In this document: one piece after another, positions 15,409-23,651 of the stretch
Position numbering within the stretch: position 1 is the stretch's first letter
Layout: each line of letters begins with the position of its first letter
Source: CAZYZQ01 sp964652075
Lineage (GTDB): Bacteria; Bacillota; Clostridia; Oscillospirales; Oscillospiraceae
Assembly: GCA_964652075.1 (NCBI GenBank)
Contig: CAZYZQ010000005.1
Span: 1-34,307, forward strand
DNA: 34,307 bases
Direction: 5' to 3'
Translations under genes and position numbers: made by a program
Notes under the pieces: model-generated
What the model was told of the DNA's origin: nothing
The model's database searches: none
Seen by the model: only the letters and a program-made list of their open reading frames with translations

Positions 15409-16791
15409 ATGCTGTTCTCCAGTATCGTCTTTCTGTACTGCTTTCTCCCCGCGCTTCTGATCTTCTGCCTGCTGTTCCGGAGGGCGGGGAAAAACGCGGT
15501 GCTGTTCTTCTTCAGTCTGCTGTTCTATGCCTGGGGCGAGCCGAAGTATCTGTTTTTGATGCTCGGCGCGATTATCGCGGGGTATCTGTTCGGGCTGGCG
15601 CTGGCGCGGTGGCGCAGCCGCCTGCTGCTCGGCGCCGCGTGCGGCGTCTTTGTGGCGCTGCTTGCCTTCTTTAAGTACACAGATTTTACGCTCGCCAGCC
15701 TCGGAAGCCTGCTCGGCTTGGAGCTGCCGCTTTTAAAGCTCGCGCTGCCCGCCGGGATCAGCTTCTATCTGTTCCAGATCCTGAGCTACGAGGTGGACGT
15801 CTATCGCGGCGACTATCCGGCGGAGCGGAATTTTCTGCGCTTTGCGACCTACGTTTCGCTTTTCCCGCAGCTGATCGCGGGGCCGATTGTGCGCTACAGC
15901 GAGGTTGCCTCCGCGCTGCGCGAGCGCCGGATCCGCCTACAGGACTTTGCATCCGGCACCCAGCGCTTTCTTCTGGGGCTTGGAAAAAAGCTTCTGATCG
16001 CAGACGTACTCGGCGGCCTGTGCCAGCTCTACGGGCGGCAGGACACGCCGTCCGTGCTGTTCACATGGCTGTATGTCGTGGCCTTCACGTTCCAGCTCTA
16101 TTTCGACTTCTCCGGCTACAGCGACATGGCGATCGGACTCGGACAGATGCTGGGCTTCCGCTTCCCGGAAAACTTCAACTACCCGTACATCGCCCGCTCT
16201 GTCACGGACTTCTGGCGGCGGTGGCACATGACGCTCTCCGGCTGGTTCCGGGACTATGTCTACATCCCGCTGGGCGGCAACCGCGTGCGCACAGCGCTCT
16301 GGATCCGCAATCTGCTGCTTGTCTGGGCGTTGACCGGGCTGTGGCACGGCGCGGGGTGGAATTTCCTGCTCTGGGGCCTGTGGTACGGGCTGCTTCTGCT
16401 GCTCGAAAAGCTGATTTTGGGGAAGGTTTTTGAGAAATGCCGCCCGCTCGGCCACCTCTATGCCGCGCTCGGCATCCTGTTCGGCTGGGTGCTCTTTGAC
16501 GCGTCCTCCCTGCCCGCCGCGTGGCACACGGTACAGCGGATGTTCGGCGGCGCGGCAGCCGTGGACGGCGTCAGCCTGTACTATCTGAAAAGCTACGCCG
16601 CCGTGCTGCTCCTCGCGGCCATCGGCGCAACGCCGCTTTTGAAGAAGCTGCTCTCCCGCGTGAACGCCACCCGGGCAGGCCGCGCAGTGCTCTGCGTTGC
16701 CTCTCCCCTCGCGCTTGCAGCGATTCTGTTGCTGTGTACAGCCTATCTCGTGGACGGCTCATTCCAGCCGTTCCTGTATTTCCGGTTTTGA
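15409..16791 (+). CDS. MBOAT-family membrane O-acyltransferase (cassette 2)
   Basis: A 460-residue polytopic AlgI/DltB-like protein expected to carry an acyl group (usually acetyl) across the membrane for transfer to a surface polymer. Marks: 'MLFSSIVFLYCFLPALLIF', 'ALPAGISFYLFQILSYEVDV', 'LFPQLIAGPIVRYSE', 'YFDFSGYSDMAIGLGQ', 'FWRRWHMTLSGWFRDYVYI' and the catalytic His313 in 'TGLWHGAGWNFLLWG'. The ATG is three bases past the lipoprotein stop, so translation is coupled. It is intact, in contrast to its paralogue at 5422-6815. The acceptor polymer is unknown. Confidence 0.92.
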   Translation: MLFSSIVFLYCFLPALLIFCLLFRRAGKNAVLFFFSLLFYAWGEPKYLFLMLGAIIAGYLFGLALARWRSRLLLGAACGVFVALLAFFKYTDFTLASLGSLLGLELPLLKLALPAGISFYLFQILSYEVDVYRGDYPAERNFLRFATYVSLFPQLIAGPIVRYSEVASALRERRIRLQDFASGTQRFLLGLGKKLLIADVLGGLCQLYGRQDTPSVLFTWLYVVAFTFQLYFDFSGYSDMAIGLGQMLGFRFPENFNYPYIARSVTDFWRRWHMTLSGWFRDYVYIPLGGNRVRTALWIRNLLLVWALTGLWHGAGWNFLLWGLWYGLLLLLEKLILGKVFEKCRPLGHLYAALGILFGWVLFDASSLPAAWHTVQRMFGGAAAVDGVSLYYLKSYAAVLLLAAIGATPLLKKLLSRVNATRAGRAVLCVASPLALAAILLLCTAYLVDGSFQPFLYFRF

Positions 16792-16800
16792 GGTGCGCAT

Positions 16801-17928
16801 ATGGGACAAACAATGACAAAGCTCCGAGCCGTTCTGACGGCTGTGCTCTGCGCGCTTGTGCTCTTCGGGCTTGCTGTCGGGCTTTGGCTCTTCCCAAGCT
16901 ATGACACCGTGCGCACGGAGCGCAGGAAACCAGCCGCGCTTCCGAACGCACAGGCACTGCTCTCCGACGACTTTTCCAGCGCGTTTGAATCATTCCTGCT
17001 CGACCGGTTCCCGGGGCGCATCCAGTTCCGGCAGGCCAAGGCCGCAGCGCAGTTCGGCCTGTTCCGGCAGCTGGACAACAACGGGATCTACATTGCCGAC
17101 GGCAGCGTCTCGCGCTTCGCAGGCAGCTACAACGCCGCCGCGGTGACGCGCACAGCGGAAAAGCTCTCGTATGTTGCGCAGAACCTGCCCGAGGGCTGCC
17201 GCACATACTTTGCCATGATACCGGATAAGAACTACTATCTTGCGGAGGCCAACGGCTATCCCTGCTATGATTATGCGCAGATGCGCGCGCTGCTGCATGG
17301 CAGCCTGCCGGAACAGATGCAGACGATTGATCTGTTCCCGTCCCTCTCCGCCGGGGACTACTATCGCACGGATACACACTGGGATCAGAGCAGGCTTGCA
17401 GATACCGTCGCGACGCTGGAAGCTGCAATGGAGCTGCCGCACACCGTGCAGGACTATACGGAAACCCGCCTGCCGGGCTTCTACGGTGTCTATTACGGGC
17501 AGGCGGCATTGCCGATGGCGCCGGACACGCTGACGTATCTGACCTCCCCCCTGCTCGAGCGCGCAACGGCGCAGATTCTGGATGAAAAGACGCTCGAATT
17601 CCGGGAAGTTCCAGTCTATGACGAGGCAAATTTTCAAAACATCGACCCGTATGACCTCTTCCTGTCCGGCGCGCAGCCGGTTGTCCGGCTGCAAAACCCG
17701 GACGGCGGGGCGCGGCGGCGGCTGATCCTGTTCCGCGACTCCTACGGCAGCTCCCTCGCCCCGCTGCTTTTGCAGCACTACGACGAGATTGTCCTTGTCG
17801 ATTTCCGGTATCTCAACTATCAGTACCTGAGCCGCTTTGTGGAGATCGAACCGGGCGACGACGTGCTGTTTCTCTACAGCTCGCTCCTGCTCTCGGGCAG
17901 CGACACCCTACAGATTTTTCCGAAATAA
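16801..17928 (+). CDS. DHHW/AlgX-like SGNH-type membrane-anchored protein (cassette 2)
   Basis: A 375-residue partner of the MBOAT protein. A signal-anchor helix (about 10-31) is followed by an outside domain with the AlgX/DHHW signature 'YYRTDTHWDQ' (Asp191, His193, Trp194) and a nucleophile block 'FRDSYGSSLAP' (Asp313, Ser314). These are the acidic-His-Ser elements of SGNH-like O-acetyltransferases. GAGGTG precedes the ATG nine bases after the MBOAT stop. It is the last gene of the operon and is followed by a terminator. The substrate is unknown. Confidence 0.87.
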   Translation: MGQTMTKLRAVLTAVLCALVLFGLAVGLWLFPSYDTVRTERRKPAALPNAQALLSDDFSSAFESFLLDRFPGRIQFRQAKAAAQFGLFRQLDNNGIYIADGSVSRFAGSYNAAAVTRTAEKLSYVAQNLPEGCRTYFAMIPDKNYYLAEANGYPCYDYAQMRALLHGSLPEQMQTIDLFPSLSAGDYYRTDTHWDQSRLADTVATLEAAMELPHTVQDYTETRLPGFYGVYYGQAALPMAPDTLTYLTSPLLERATAQILDEKTLEFREVPVYDEANFQNIDPYDLFLSGAQPVVRLQNPDGGARRRLILFRDSYGSSLAPLLLQHYDEIVLVDFRYLNYQYLSRFVEIEPGDDVLFLYSSLLLSGSDTLQIFPK

Positions 17929-17936
17929 ACCGCTCC

Positions 17937-17973
17937 GGCCCGTCACGGTAATCCGCGACGGGCCTTTCACATT
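17937..17973 (+). terminator. Terminator after the cassette 2 operon
   Basis: A 12-base stem with one mismatch (17937-17948 with 17953-17964), a four-base loop and a TTTCACATTTT tail. Confidence 0.7.
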
Positions 17974-18019
17974 TTGCTCCCGCCATGCATAATTTGGGTT
18001 GAGGAAGGATGTGACCTCT

Positions 18020-18814
18020 ATGCAATTCACAGTTGCCGGTGGAGACCGCCGGCAGGCTGTTTTAGCGCAGGGACTGATGGAGCATGGGCACAACGTGCGC
18101 TGCTTCGCTGTGCCCGGGATGCCGGACCTTCCGCTGCCGGCCGCCATGGCGCAGGCGGACTGTCTGATTCTGCCAATGCCCGCACTGGATGGCACTTTCC
18201 TGCGCGGGGAAGCGCCTGTGCCGCTCTCCACGCTGCTGCAGGCCCTGCCCGCGGACGCCGTTGTCTACGGCGGCTGTCTGGACGGAATCGATATCCCGCA
18301 GCGGGCCGTCGATTACGCAAAGCGAGAATCATTCATACAGCGAAACGCGGAACTGACCGCCGAGGGCGCGCTTCCCCTGCTGATGGAACGGCTCTTCGTC
18401 TCCATCGAAGGGCTTTCCTGCCTGATTGTCGGCTGGGGCCGCATTGGGAAGGCGCTGGCAGCGCGCCTGCGTGCCCTCGGCGCCGACGTGACGGTCAGCG
18501 CACGAAAACAGCCAGATCTTGCCGCCATCGAGGCCGCCGGGTACGCTGCCGATACAACCGGCGTCTATGCGCGCGGGCTGTCACAATATCAGGCCGTGCT
18601 CAACACGGTACCGGCCATGGTGCTGCCGGCCGGGAAGCTGGCGCAGCTCCGGGCGGACTGTGTTGTCATGGATCTTGCTTCAAAACCGGGCGGTGTGGAG
18701 CGGGACGCCTGCAAATCGCCGTTCCTGTGGGCCTTGGGTATCCCCGGAACCTATGCCCCGGTCACAGCCGGACTCCTGCTTCAGGATCTGATCCTGGCGG
18801 ACTTTTCCTGCTAA
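18020..18814 (+). CDS. dpaA: Dipicolinate synthase subunit A
   Basis: A 264-residue Rossmann-fold protein. With subunit B it oxidises the dihydrodipicolinate precursor to dipicolinic acid in the mother cell, for loading into the spore core. The N-terminal part 'FTVAGGDRRQAVLAQGL' and the central NAD-binding motif 'CLIVGWGRIGKALAARL' are typical, as is the ending 'PGTYAPVTAGLLLQDLI'. The ATG at 18020 follows GAGGAAGG. A short terminator lies just upstream, and a possible mother-cell promoter (CATAATTTG at 17988) is only a weak match. It forms an operon with dpaB. It is slightly shorter than the Bacillus protein. Confidence 0.93.
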   Translation: MQFTVAGGDRRQAVLAQGLMEHGHNVRCFAVPGMPDLPLPAAMAQADCLILPMPALDGTFLRGEAPVPLSTLLQALPADAVVYGGCLDGIDIPQRAVDYAKRESFIQRNAELTAEGALPLLMERLFVSIEGLSCLIVGWGRIGKALAARLRALGADVTVSARKQPDLAAIEAAGYAADTTGVYARGLSQYQAVLNTVPAMVLPAGKLAQLRADCVVMDLASKPGGVERDACKSPFLWALGIPGTYAPVTAGLLLQDLILADFSC

Positions 18815-18829
18815 GAAAGGGTGTCCACG

Positions 18830-19399
18830 TTGTCCATTACACTGGGATTCGCAGTCTGCGGCTCCTTCTGTACTTATGAGACCGTCTTTCAGGCGCTGGA
18901 ACGTTTGAAGGACGTCTATCCGGATATCGTCCCGCTGCTCTCTGAGACCAGCGCATCCACAGACACGCGCTTCGGCACCGCGGCGGCCTGGAAGGCGCGG
19001 CTCGCCGCGATCTGCGGGCAGCCGATCATCCAGAGCATCGCGGGCGCGGAGCCGATCGGCCCGAAGAAGCTTCTGGATGTGCTCGTCGTCGCGCCCTGCA
19101 CCGGCAACACGCTGGCAAAGCTGGCAGCCGGGATCACCGACTCCTGCGTCACGATGGCCTGCAAGGCCCATCTGCGCAACGGCCGGCCGCTGGTGCTCGC
19201 CATCTCGTCCAACGACGCGCTCGGCGCGGGTGCGAAAAACATCGGGGAGCTGCTTGTGCGAAAGAACGTCTATTTTGTCCCGTTCCGGCAGGACGACCCG
19301 CTCCGCAAGCCCTGCTCGCTCGTCGCTGATTTCTCAAAAATCGGCGAAACAGTCGAACAGGCGCTGCAGGGGCGGCAGCTCCAGCCGATTTTGGCATAA
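18830..19399 (+). CDS. dpaB: Dipicolinate synthase subunit B (flavoprotein-like)
   Basis: A 189-residue flavoprotein-fold subunit of dipicolinate synthase. Typical segments: 'ITLGFAVCGSFCTYE', 'SETSASTDTRFGTA', 'IIQSIAGAEPIGPKKLLDVL', 'VVAPCTGNTLAKLAAGITD' and 'AISSNDALGAGAKNIG'. The start is taken as TTG 18830, nine bases after AGAAAGG. A GTG at 18821 is in frame but directly abuts the ribosome-binding site. It lies 15 bases after dpaA. The pair marks the organism as a spore former. Confidence 0.93.
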   Translation: MSITLGFAVCGSFCTYETVFQALERLKDVYPDIVPLLSETSASTDTRFGTAAAWKARLAAICGQPIIQSIAGAEPIGPKKLLDVLVVAPCTGNTLAKLAAGITDSCVTMACKAHLRNGRPLVLAISSNDALGAGAKNIGELLVRKNVYFVPFRQDDPLRKPCSLVADFSKIGETVEQALQGRQLQPILA

Positions 19400-19409
19400 C
19401 CGGTACTCC

Positions 19410-19443
19410 GGCGGCGCGGATTTCCGCGCCGCCCTTGCTTTTT
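19410..19443 (+). terminator. Terminator after dpaAB
   Basis: An 11-bp perfect GC-rich stem (19410-19420 with 19423-19433), then CTTGCTTTTT. Confidence 0.75.
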
Positions 19444-19495
19444 CCGGAACGTATGATAAGATAAAGACAGATTGGCACAAAGGAGGCTTTTGCAC

Positions 19496-20257
19496 ATGAA
19501 AATTGCCATTGTCACGGGCGCGTCTTCCGGAATGGGCGCGGAATTTGTACGGCAGCTGGCCGCGACGGAGCCGCTGGATGAAATCTGGGTCATCGCGCGC
19601 CGCAAAGAGCGGCTCGACGCGCTGGCCGCGCAGCTGCGCACCCCGCTTGTTCCGCTCTGTCTTGATCTGGCCAAACCCGAAAGCTTTGCAGCGCTGCGCG
19701 ACCGGCTCGCCGCACAAAAGCCGGAGGTCTCCGTTCTGGTCAACGCCGCCGGCTTCGGCAAATACGGCACCTATCTCGACCTGACCGATGAGGAGATCGA
19801 CCGGATGATTGACGTCAACGACAAGGCGACGATCCATGTCACGTACACGGTGCTGCCCTACATGCGCGCGGGCGGGCGAATCCTGACGATCGGCTCCGCC
19901 TCGGCCTTCCAGCCGCTGCCGTACTTCAACCTGTACGCCTCGACCAAGGCGTTTATCGTCCACTTCTGCCGCGCGCTGAATGTTGAGCTGAAAAGCCGCC
20001 AAATCACTGTCACCAGCGTCTGTCCGGGCTACGTTGACACGGAGTTCTTCCGCGTGGCGCAGGACACAAAAAATCCGAACACCTGCCAGAACTTCACGCC
20101 ACTCTACCGCGCAAAGGACGTCGTGCGCAAGGCGCTGCGCGACAGCAAGCGGGGCCGCGACCTCTCCGTCCTCGGCGCAACAACAAAGACGCGCCGCTGG
20201 AGCGCAAAGCTTCTGCCCACGAAGCTCGTCATGCACGTGTGGCTGAAAATCAAATAA
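19496..20257 (+). CDS. Short-chain dehydrogenase/reductase
   Basis: A 253-residue NAD(P)-dependent SDR. The cofactor motif 'TGASSGMG' (8-15), 'NAAGFGKYG', the catalytic 'SASAF...YASTKAF' (Tyr and Lys of YxxxK) and 'CPGYVDTEFF' are all present. AAAGGAGG precedes the ATG at a good distance. It stands alone between two terminators. The ending 'WSAKLLPTKLVMHVWLKIK' resembles the membrane-associated SDR group annotated as oxidoreductases of unknown substrate; no specific substrate can be given. Confidence 0.9.
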   Translation: MKIAIVTGASSGMGAEFVRQLAATEPLDEIWVIARRKERLDALAAQLRTPLVPLCLDLAKPESFAALRDRLAAQKPEVSVLVNAAGFGKYGTYLDLTDEEIDRMIDVNDKATIHVTYTVLPYMRAGGRILTIGSASAFQPLPYFNLYASTKAFIVHFCRALNVELKSRQITVTSVCPGYVDTEFFRVAQDTKNPNTCQNFTPLYRAKDVVRKALRDSKRGRDLSVLGATTKTRRWSAKLLPTKLVMHVWLKIK

Positions 20258-20301
20258 GCTGCAAAAAAGAGAGCCGAAGTGAGAGGCTTCAGAAAGAAGG
20301 T

Positions 20302-20341
20302 AAGGGCAAGGCAAACCAAAACGGTCTGCCTTGCCCTTTTT
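20302..20341 (+). terminator. Terminator after the SDR gene
   Basis: A 12-bp stem (20302-20313 with 20327-20338) followed by T5. The inner part can extend by three more pairs. Confidence 0.75.
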
Positions 20342-20410
20342 ATACTGTGTAACCCACTATGACACTTTCTCGGAAAGCGTCTGTGGGACGGAGCGATAAA
20401 CCGGAATTTG

Positions 20411-20911
20411 TTAATCCCTTTTTCCGTATATTATAAAAACATAAGACTGAATTGACTCTGCATAACATTCCTCCATAAAGTTCAGTTTTTTGAACAAGGA
20501 TATGCTATTTAAATTGTCCTTCTCTATCAATGCAACAATATCAACAGATGGGTATTTATCTTGCAGCTGCCTAATCACTTCATTTAATATTTCGTATGCG
20601 TATCCTTTCCTTTGAAATAAGGGAGCAATGGTAATTCCAAGTGTGAAACAGTTGTCGCTTTCAGAGAAGAATACGCTGATATCGCCTATCATTTCACCAT
20701 TTTTGTGGCGTATTATAGCATAATGCTGCTCTTCTTCTTTGGATAAAAACGTGCTGTCGGCATAGTCCCTAATAAACTTCTGCAAATATTTCTTACTTGT
20801 ATCCTCATACCGTTGATAAAGATTACATCTAATGTCATTGCGGTAATCAAACAATGTGTCCACGTCGGTCTGACGAAGATTTCGTAAACATAGTTGTTTG
20901 GTTCTAAGCAT
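20411..20911 (-). CDS. GNAT-family N-acetyltransferase
   Basis: A 166-residue acetyl-CoA-dependent acetyltransferase of the RimJ/RimL type. The start 'MLRTKQLCLRNLRQTD' with 'LFDYRND' and the acetyl-CoA loop 'APLFQRKGYAYEIL' followed by 'VALIEKDNLNSISLFKKL' are characteristic. GGAGGAAAG precedes ATG 20911. Its base composition is strikingly AT-rich and uses AAA/AAT/TTA codons that neighbours avoid, which suggests recent horizontal acquisition. It has its own extended -10 promoter. The substrate is unknown. Confidence 0.9.
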   Translation of the reverse strand: MLRTKQLCLRNLRQTDVDTLFDYRNDIRCNLYQRYEDTSKKYLQKFIRDYADSTFLSKEEEQHYAIIRHKNGEMIGDISVFFSESDNCFTLGITIAPLFQRKGYAYEILNEVIRQLQDKYPSVDIVALIEKDNLNSISLFKKLNFMEECYAESIQSYVFIIYGKRD

Positions 20912-20950
20912 TCGTCTTTCCTCCGCAAATTTTGATTTATCGGTCAATGT

Positions 20951-20979
20951 CTTATAGCACAATACCTGCTGAAATGCAA
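20951..20979 (-). promoter_or_regulatory. Extended -10 promoter of the GNAT gene
   Basis: Minus strand: TTGCAT (20974-20979), a 17-base spacer and TGCTATAAG (-10 at 20951-20956). The -35 lies in the loop/arm of a 13-bp inverted repeat (20961-20998). Confidence 0.65.
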
Positions 20980-20998
20980 TTCCAATTCAGCAGGTATT
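20961..20998. repeat. 13-bp inverted repeat upstream of the GNAT gene
   Basis: AATACCTGCTGAA (20961-20973) is exactly repeated in reverse complement at 20986-20998, with a 12-base loop. It lies between the WecC-like gene's stop and the GNAT promoter. It has no U tract on the minus strand, so it is either a weak terminator for the upstream gene or the mark of an insertion boundary. Confidence 0.55.
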
Positions 20999-21043
20999 TC
21001 ATTTCCCTATGGAGTGCTCCCCAAAGGACTCTCTTTTTGACAA

Positions 21044-22246
21044 TCAAGCTTCCATCATGCCGACGCAGTCGTAATACGGCTTTGCGGCGATGAGCGCCTT
21101 CTTGTTCTTGAACTCGTCGTGCGCCAGCGTGACAACGGCGTAGTCGCACTGTGCCATCGCGTCTTCCAGCGTGTGGTTCTCAAAGCCCGCGACCGGCCCC
21201 TGAATATACGGCTCGCAGGCGATGACTTCGTAGCCGCGCTCCTTCAGGATATTGGCAAACGCGACGGACGGGCTCTCGCGCGTGTCGTCGATATTCGCCT
21301 TGAAGCTCAGGCCGAGCACCGCGATCTTTGCGCCGGGCGCAACGTCCTTTGCAATCCGGTCGGCAACCCACGCGGGCTTGCCGTCGTTGATCACGCGCGC
21401 TTCGTAGATCAGCGGGGTGATATCTTCAAACACCTCGTGGATAAACCATGGATCGACCGCAATGCAGTGGCCGCCGACGCCGACGCCCGGCGTGTGGACA
21501 TTGACACGGGGATGGCAGTTGGCGAGCTTGATGAGGTTGAACACGTCGATGCCGAGGCGGTCGCAGACCTTGCTCAGCTCGTTGGCATAAGCGATGTTGA
21601 TATCGCGGAACGTGTTCTCGGTCAGCTTGCACATCTCCGCCGTCAGGTCGTCCGTTGTGCGGATGGTGCCCTTCGTCACAACCTTGCTGTAGATCTCCTT
21701 GGCATACTCCGCCGCCTTCGGATCACGCGAGCCGATGATACGGTCATTCTCGCGCAGCTCCAGCAGCATCCGGCCGGGAATGATCCGCTCCGGGCAGTGC
21801 GCGGTCATGAACTTGTCCTCCGGCAGGCCGGACTTCTCCGACACGACCTGCGCCACCATCTGCGTGGAGTACGGGGGCGAGGTTGACTCCAGAACAACAA
21901 GATCGCCCTCTTTGACGACCATGCCGACCGTCTCCGCCGCGGAGCGGACAAACGTCATATCGGACACGCGCTTGCCCTCCGGCGTGTCGCGGTGCGGCGT
22001 CTGGACGGCGATGATAAACACGTCGGCAGGCTCCGGCTCTGCGGTGAAGTGCAGCCGCCCCGTCGCCATGGCCTGATCCATGGCCTCCTGCAGCCCCGGC
22101 TCGACAATGTGGATCTTGCCGGAATTCAGCGTATCCACCACGCTTTTCTTAATGTCGAAGCCGCAGACCGTATAGCCGGCGAGCGTAAAGGTGATGGCTG
22201 TGGGCAGGCCGATATAGCCGCAGCCCATGATTTCAATTTTTTTCAT
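21044..22246 (-). CDS. wecC: Nucleotide-sugar dehydrogenase, WecC-like (UDP-ManNAc dehydrogenase)
   Basis: A 400-residue UDP-sugar 6-dehydrogenase that oxidises a UDP-hexose or UDP-N-acetylhexosamine to the uronic acid for surface polysaccharide synthesis. The N-terminal Rossmann motif 'GCGYIGLPTA', 'STSPPYSTQ', 'CPERIIPG', 'CKLTENTFRDINIAYANEL' and the active-site Cys261 in 'GVGVGGHCIAVDPWFI' are present. The last motif is the WecC rather than the UDP-glucose form. ATG 22246 follows AAAGGAG. It lies 19 bases after metK on the same strand, so it may be read from the riboswitch-controlled transcript. No glycan operon adjoins it. Confidence 0.88.
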   Translation of the reverse strand: MKKIEIMGCGYIGLPTAITFTLAGYTVCGFDIKKSVVDTLNSGKIHIVEPGLQEAMDQAMATGRLHFTAEPEPADVFIIAVQTPHRDTPEGKRVSDMTFVRSAAETVGMVVKEGDLVVLESTSPPYSTQMVAQVVSEKSGLPEDKFMTAHCPERIIPGRMLLELRENDRIIGSRDPKAAEYAKEIYSKVVTKGTIRTTDDLTAEMCKLTENTFRDINIAYANELSKVCDRLGIDVFNLIKLANCHPRVNVHTPGVGVGGHCIAVDPWFIHEVFEDITPLIYEARVINDGKPAWVADRIAKDVAPGAKIAVLGLSFKANIDDTRESPSVAFANILKERGYEVIACEPYIQGPVAGFENHTLEDAMAQCDYAVVTLAHDEFKNKKALIAAKPYYDCVGMMEA

Positions 22247-22265
22247 GCTCTGCACTCCTTTTTAT

Positions 22266-23426
22266 TCAGACGGCAGCGCGGAGGTCTTCCACGCGGTCGG
22301 TGCGTTCCCACGGCAGATCGACGTCCGTGCGGCCGAAGTGGCCGTACGCGGCCGTCTGGCAGTAAATCGGGCGGCGAAGCTGAAGCGTCTCAATGATGGG
22401 CGCCGGACGCAGGTCAAACAGGCTGCGGACAATCTCGCCGAGCCGCGCGTCCTCTGTTACGCCGGTGCCGAATGTGTCCACCAGAACAGAGACGGGCTGC
22501 GCGACGCCAATGGCGTAGGCCAGCTCGATCTGGCACTTTTTCGCAAGGCCAGCCGCAGCGATGTTCTTGGCGATATAGCGCGCCATGTAGGCCGCGCTGC
22601 GGTCGACCTTCGTCGGGTCCTTGCCGGAGAAGCAGCCGCCGCCGTGGCTGGCGTAGCCGCCGTAGGTGTCGACAATGATCTTCCGCCCTGTCAGGCCGGA
22701 GTCGCCCGCAGGCCCGCCGACGACGAAGCGCCCCGTCGGGTTGACGAAAATCTTCGTGTTCCTGTCCACAAGCTCCGCCGGGAGCGTGGGAAGAATAATG
22801 TGTTCCTTGACTGCTTCGCGCAGATCGGCGATGGCAATGTCCGCGCTGTGCTGGGCGGAGATGACAACCGTGTCAATCCGCTCAACGCTGCCGTCTTCCC
22901 CGTACTGAACAGAAACCTGGCTCTTGCCGTCCGGCCGCAGCCACGGCAGCTCGCCCGCCTTGCGCACATCGGCGAGTGCATGGGAAAGCTTGTGCGCATA
23001 GGAGATCGGAGCCGGCATCAGTTCCGGCGTCTCGTCACACGCAAAGCCGAACATCATGCCCTGATCGCCCGCGCCGGCCGTGGCCGCATCATCATAGGAG
23101 TTGTTGACGCCCATCGCAATATCGGGGCTCTGCTCGTCAATGGAGGTCAGGATCGCGCAGGATTTATAGTCAAACCCGCAGGTCGGATCATCATAGCCGA
23201 TTTTCCGGATTGTCTCACGCGCCACAGCCGGGATATCGACGTAGCTGCTCGTCGTGATCTCGCCCATGACCAGCACCATACCGGTCGTGCAGATCGTCTC
23301 GCAGGCCACGCGGGCCATGGGGTCGTGCTCCAGAATATTGTCCAGAACAGCGTCGGAGATCTGGTCGCAGACCTTGTCGGGATGCCCTTCGGTGACGGAT
23401 TCAGACGTGAAAATTCGTTTTGACAT
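22266..23426 (-). CDS. metK: S-adenosylmethionine synthetase
   Basis: A 386-residue enzyme making SAM from methionine and ATP. Family motifs: 'FTSESVTEGHPDK' (6-18), 'GAGDQGMMFG', 'GGGCFSGKDPTKVDRSAAY' and the C-terminal 'AAYGHFGRTDVDLPWERTD'. The ATG follows GTGAGGA. Expression is controlled by a SAM-I riboswitch with terminator directly upstream, giving product feedback. The SAH hydrolase gene lies further upstream on the same strand with its own promoter. Confidence 0.98.
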   Translation of the reverse strand: MSKRIFTSESVTEGHPDKVCDQISDAVLDNILEHDPMARVACETICTTGMVLVMGEITTSSYVDIPAVARETIRKIGYDDPTCGFDYKSCAILTSIDEQSPDIAMGVNNSYDDAATAGAGDQGMMFGFACDETPELMPAPISYAHKLSHALADVRKAGELPWLRPDGKSQVSVQYGEDGSVERIDTVVISAQHSADIAIADLREAVKEHIILPTLPAELVDRNTKIFVNPTGRFVVGGPAGDSGLTGRKIIVDTYGGYASHGGGCFSGKDPTKVDRSAAYMARYIAKNIAAAGLAKKCQIELAYAIGVAQPVSVLVDTFGTGVTEDARLGEIVRSLFDLRPAPIIETLQLRRPIYCQTAAYGHFGRTDVDLPWERTDRVEDLRAAV

Positions 23427-23454
23427 TTCGGTTCCTCACTTTTATATTGATTTG

Positions 23455-23598
23455 CAAAAAACGCGCCCTGCCGGAACCGACAGCGCGCGTTTTGTGAACC
23501 CTCATCTGTCGATTTCCACCGTCGGACTTGGCACCTTACGCACACCGCAGGTTGCCGGGTATCATCGGGCCGCTCCCTCCACCACTCTTGATAAGGCG
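23455..23598 (-). promoter_or_regulatory. SAM-I riboswitch (S-box) with terminator, controlling metK
   Basis: On the minus strand the leader starts CTTATCAAGAGTGGTGGAGG and continues through GCGGCCCGATGATACCCGGC, AACCTGC, GGTGCCAAGTCC and GATGAG, the conserved core of the S-box aptamer (about 23499-23598). A strong hairpin with one mismatch (23455-23493) ends in T6, forming the OFF-state terminator. SAM binding should stop transcription before metK. Confidence 0.95.
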
Positions 23599-23619
23599 TA
23601 TTTCGTTATTTTCCTCTAT

Positions 23620-23647
23620 ATCATACCAAATTTTTTGGTAAAGTCAA
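23620..23647 (-). promoter_or_regulatory. Promoter of metK with embedded palindrome
   Basis: Minus strand: TTGACT (23642-23647), a 16-base spacer and TATGAT (23620-23625). A 17-base palindrome (23624-23640: TACCAAA, TTT, TTTGGTA) fills the spacer and touches the -10, as an operator would. Confidence 0.6.
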
Positions 23648-23651
23648 TGGC

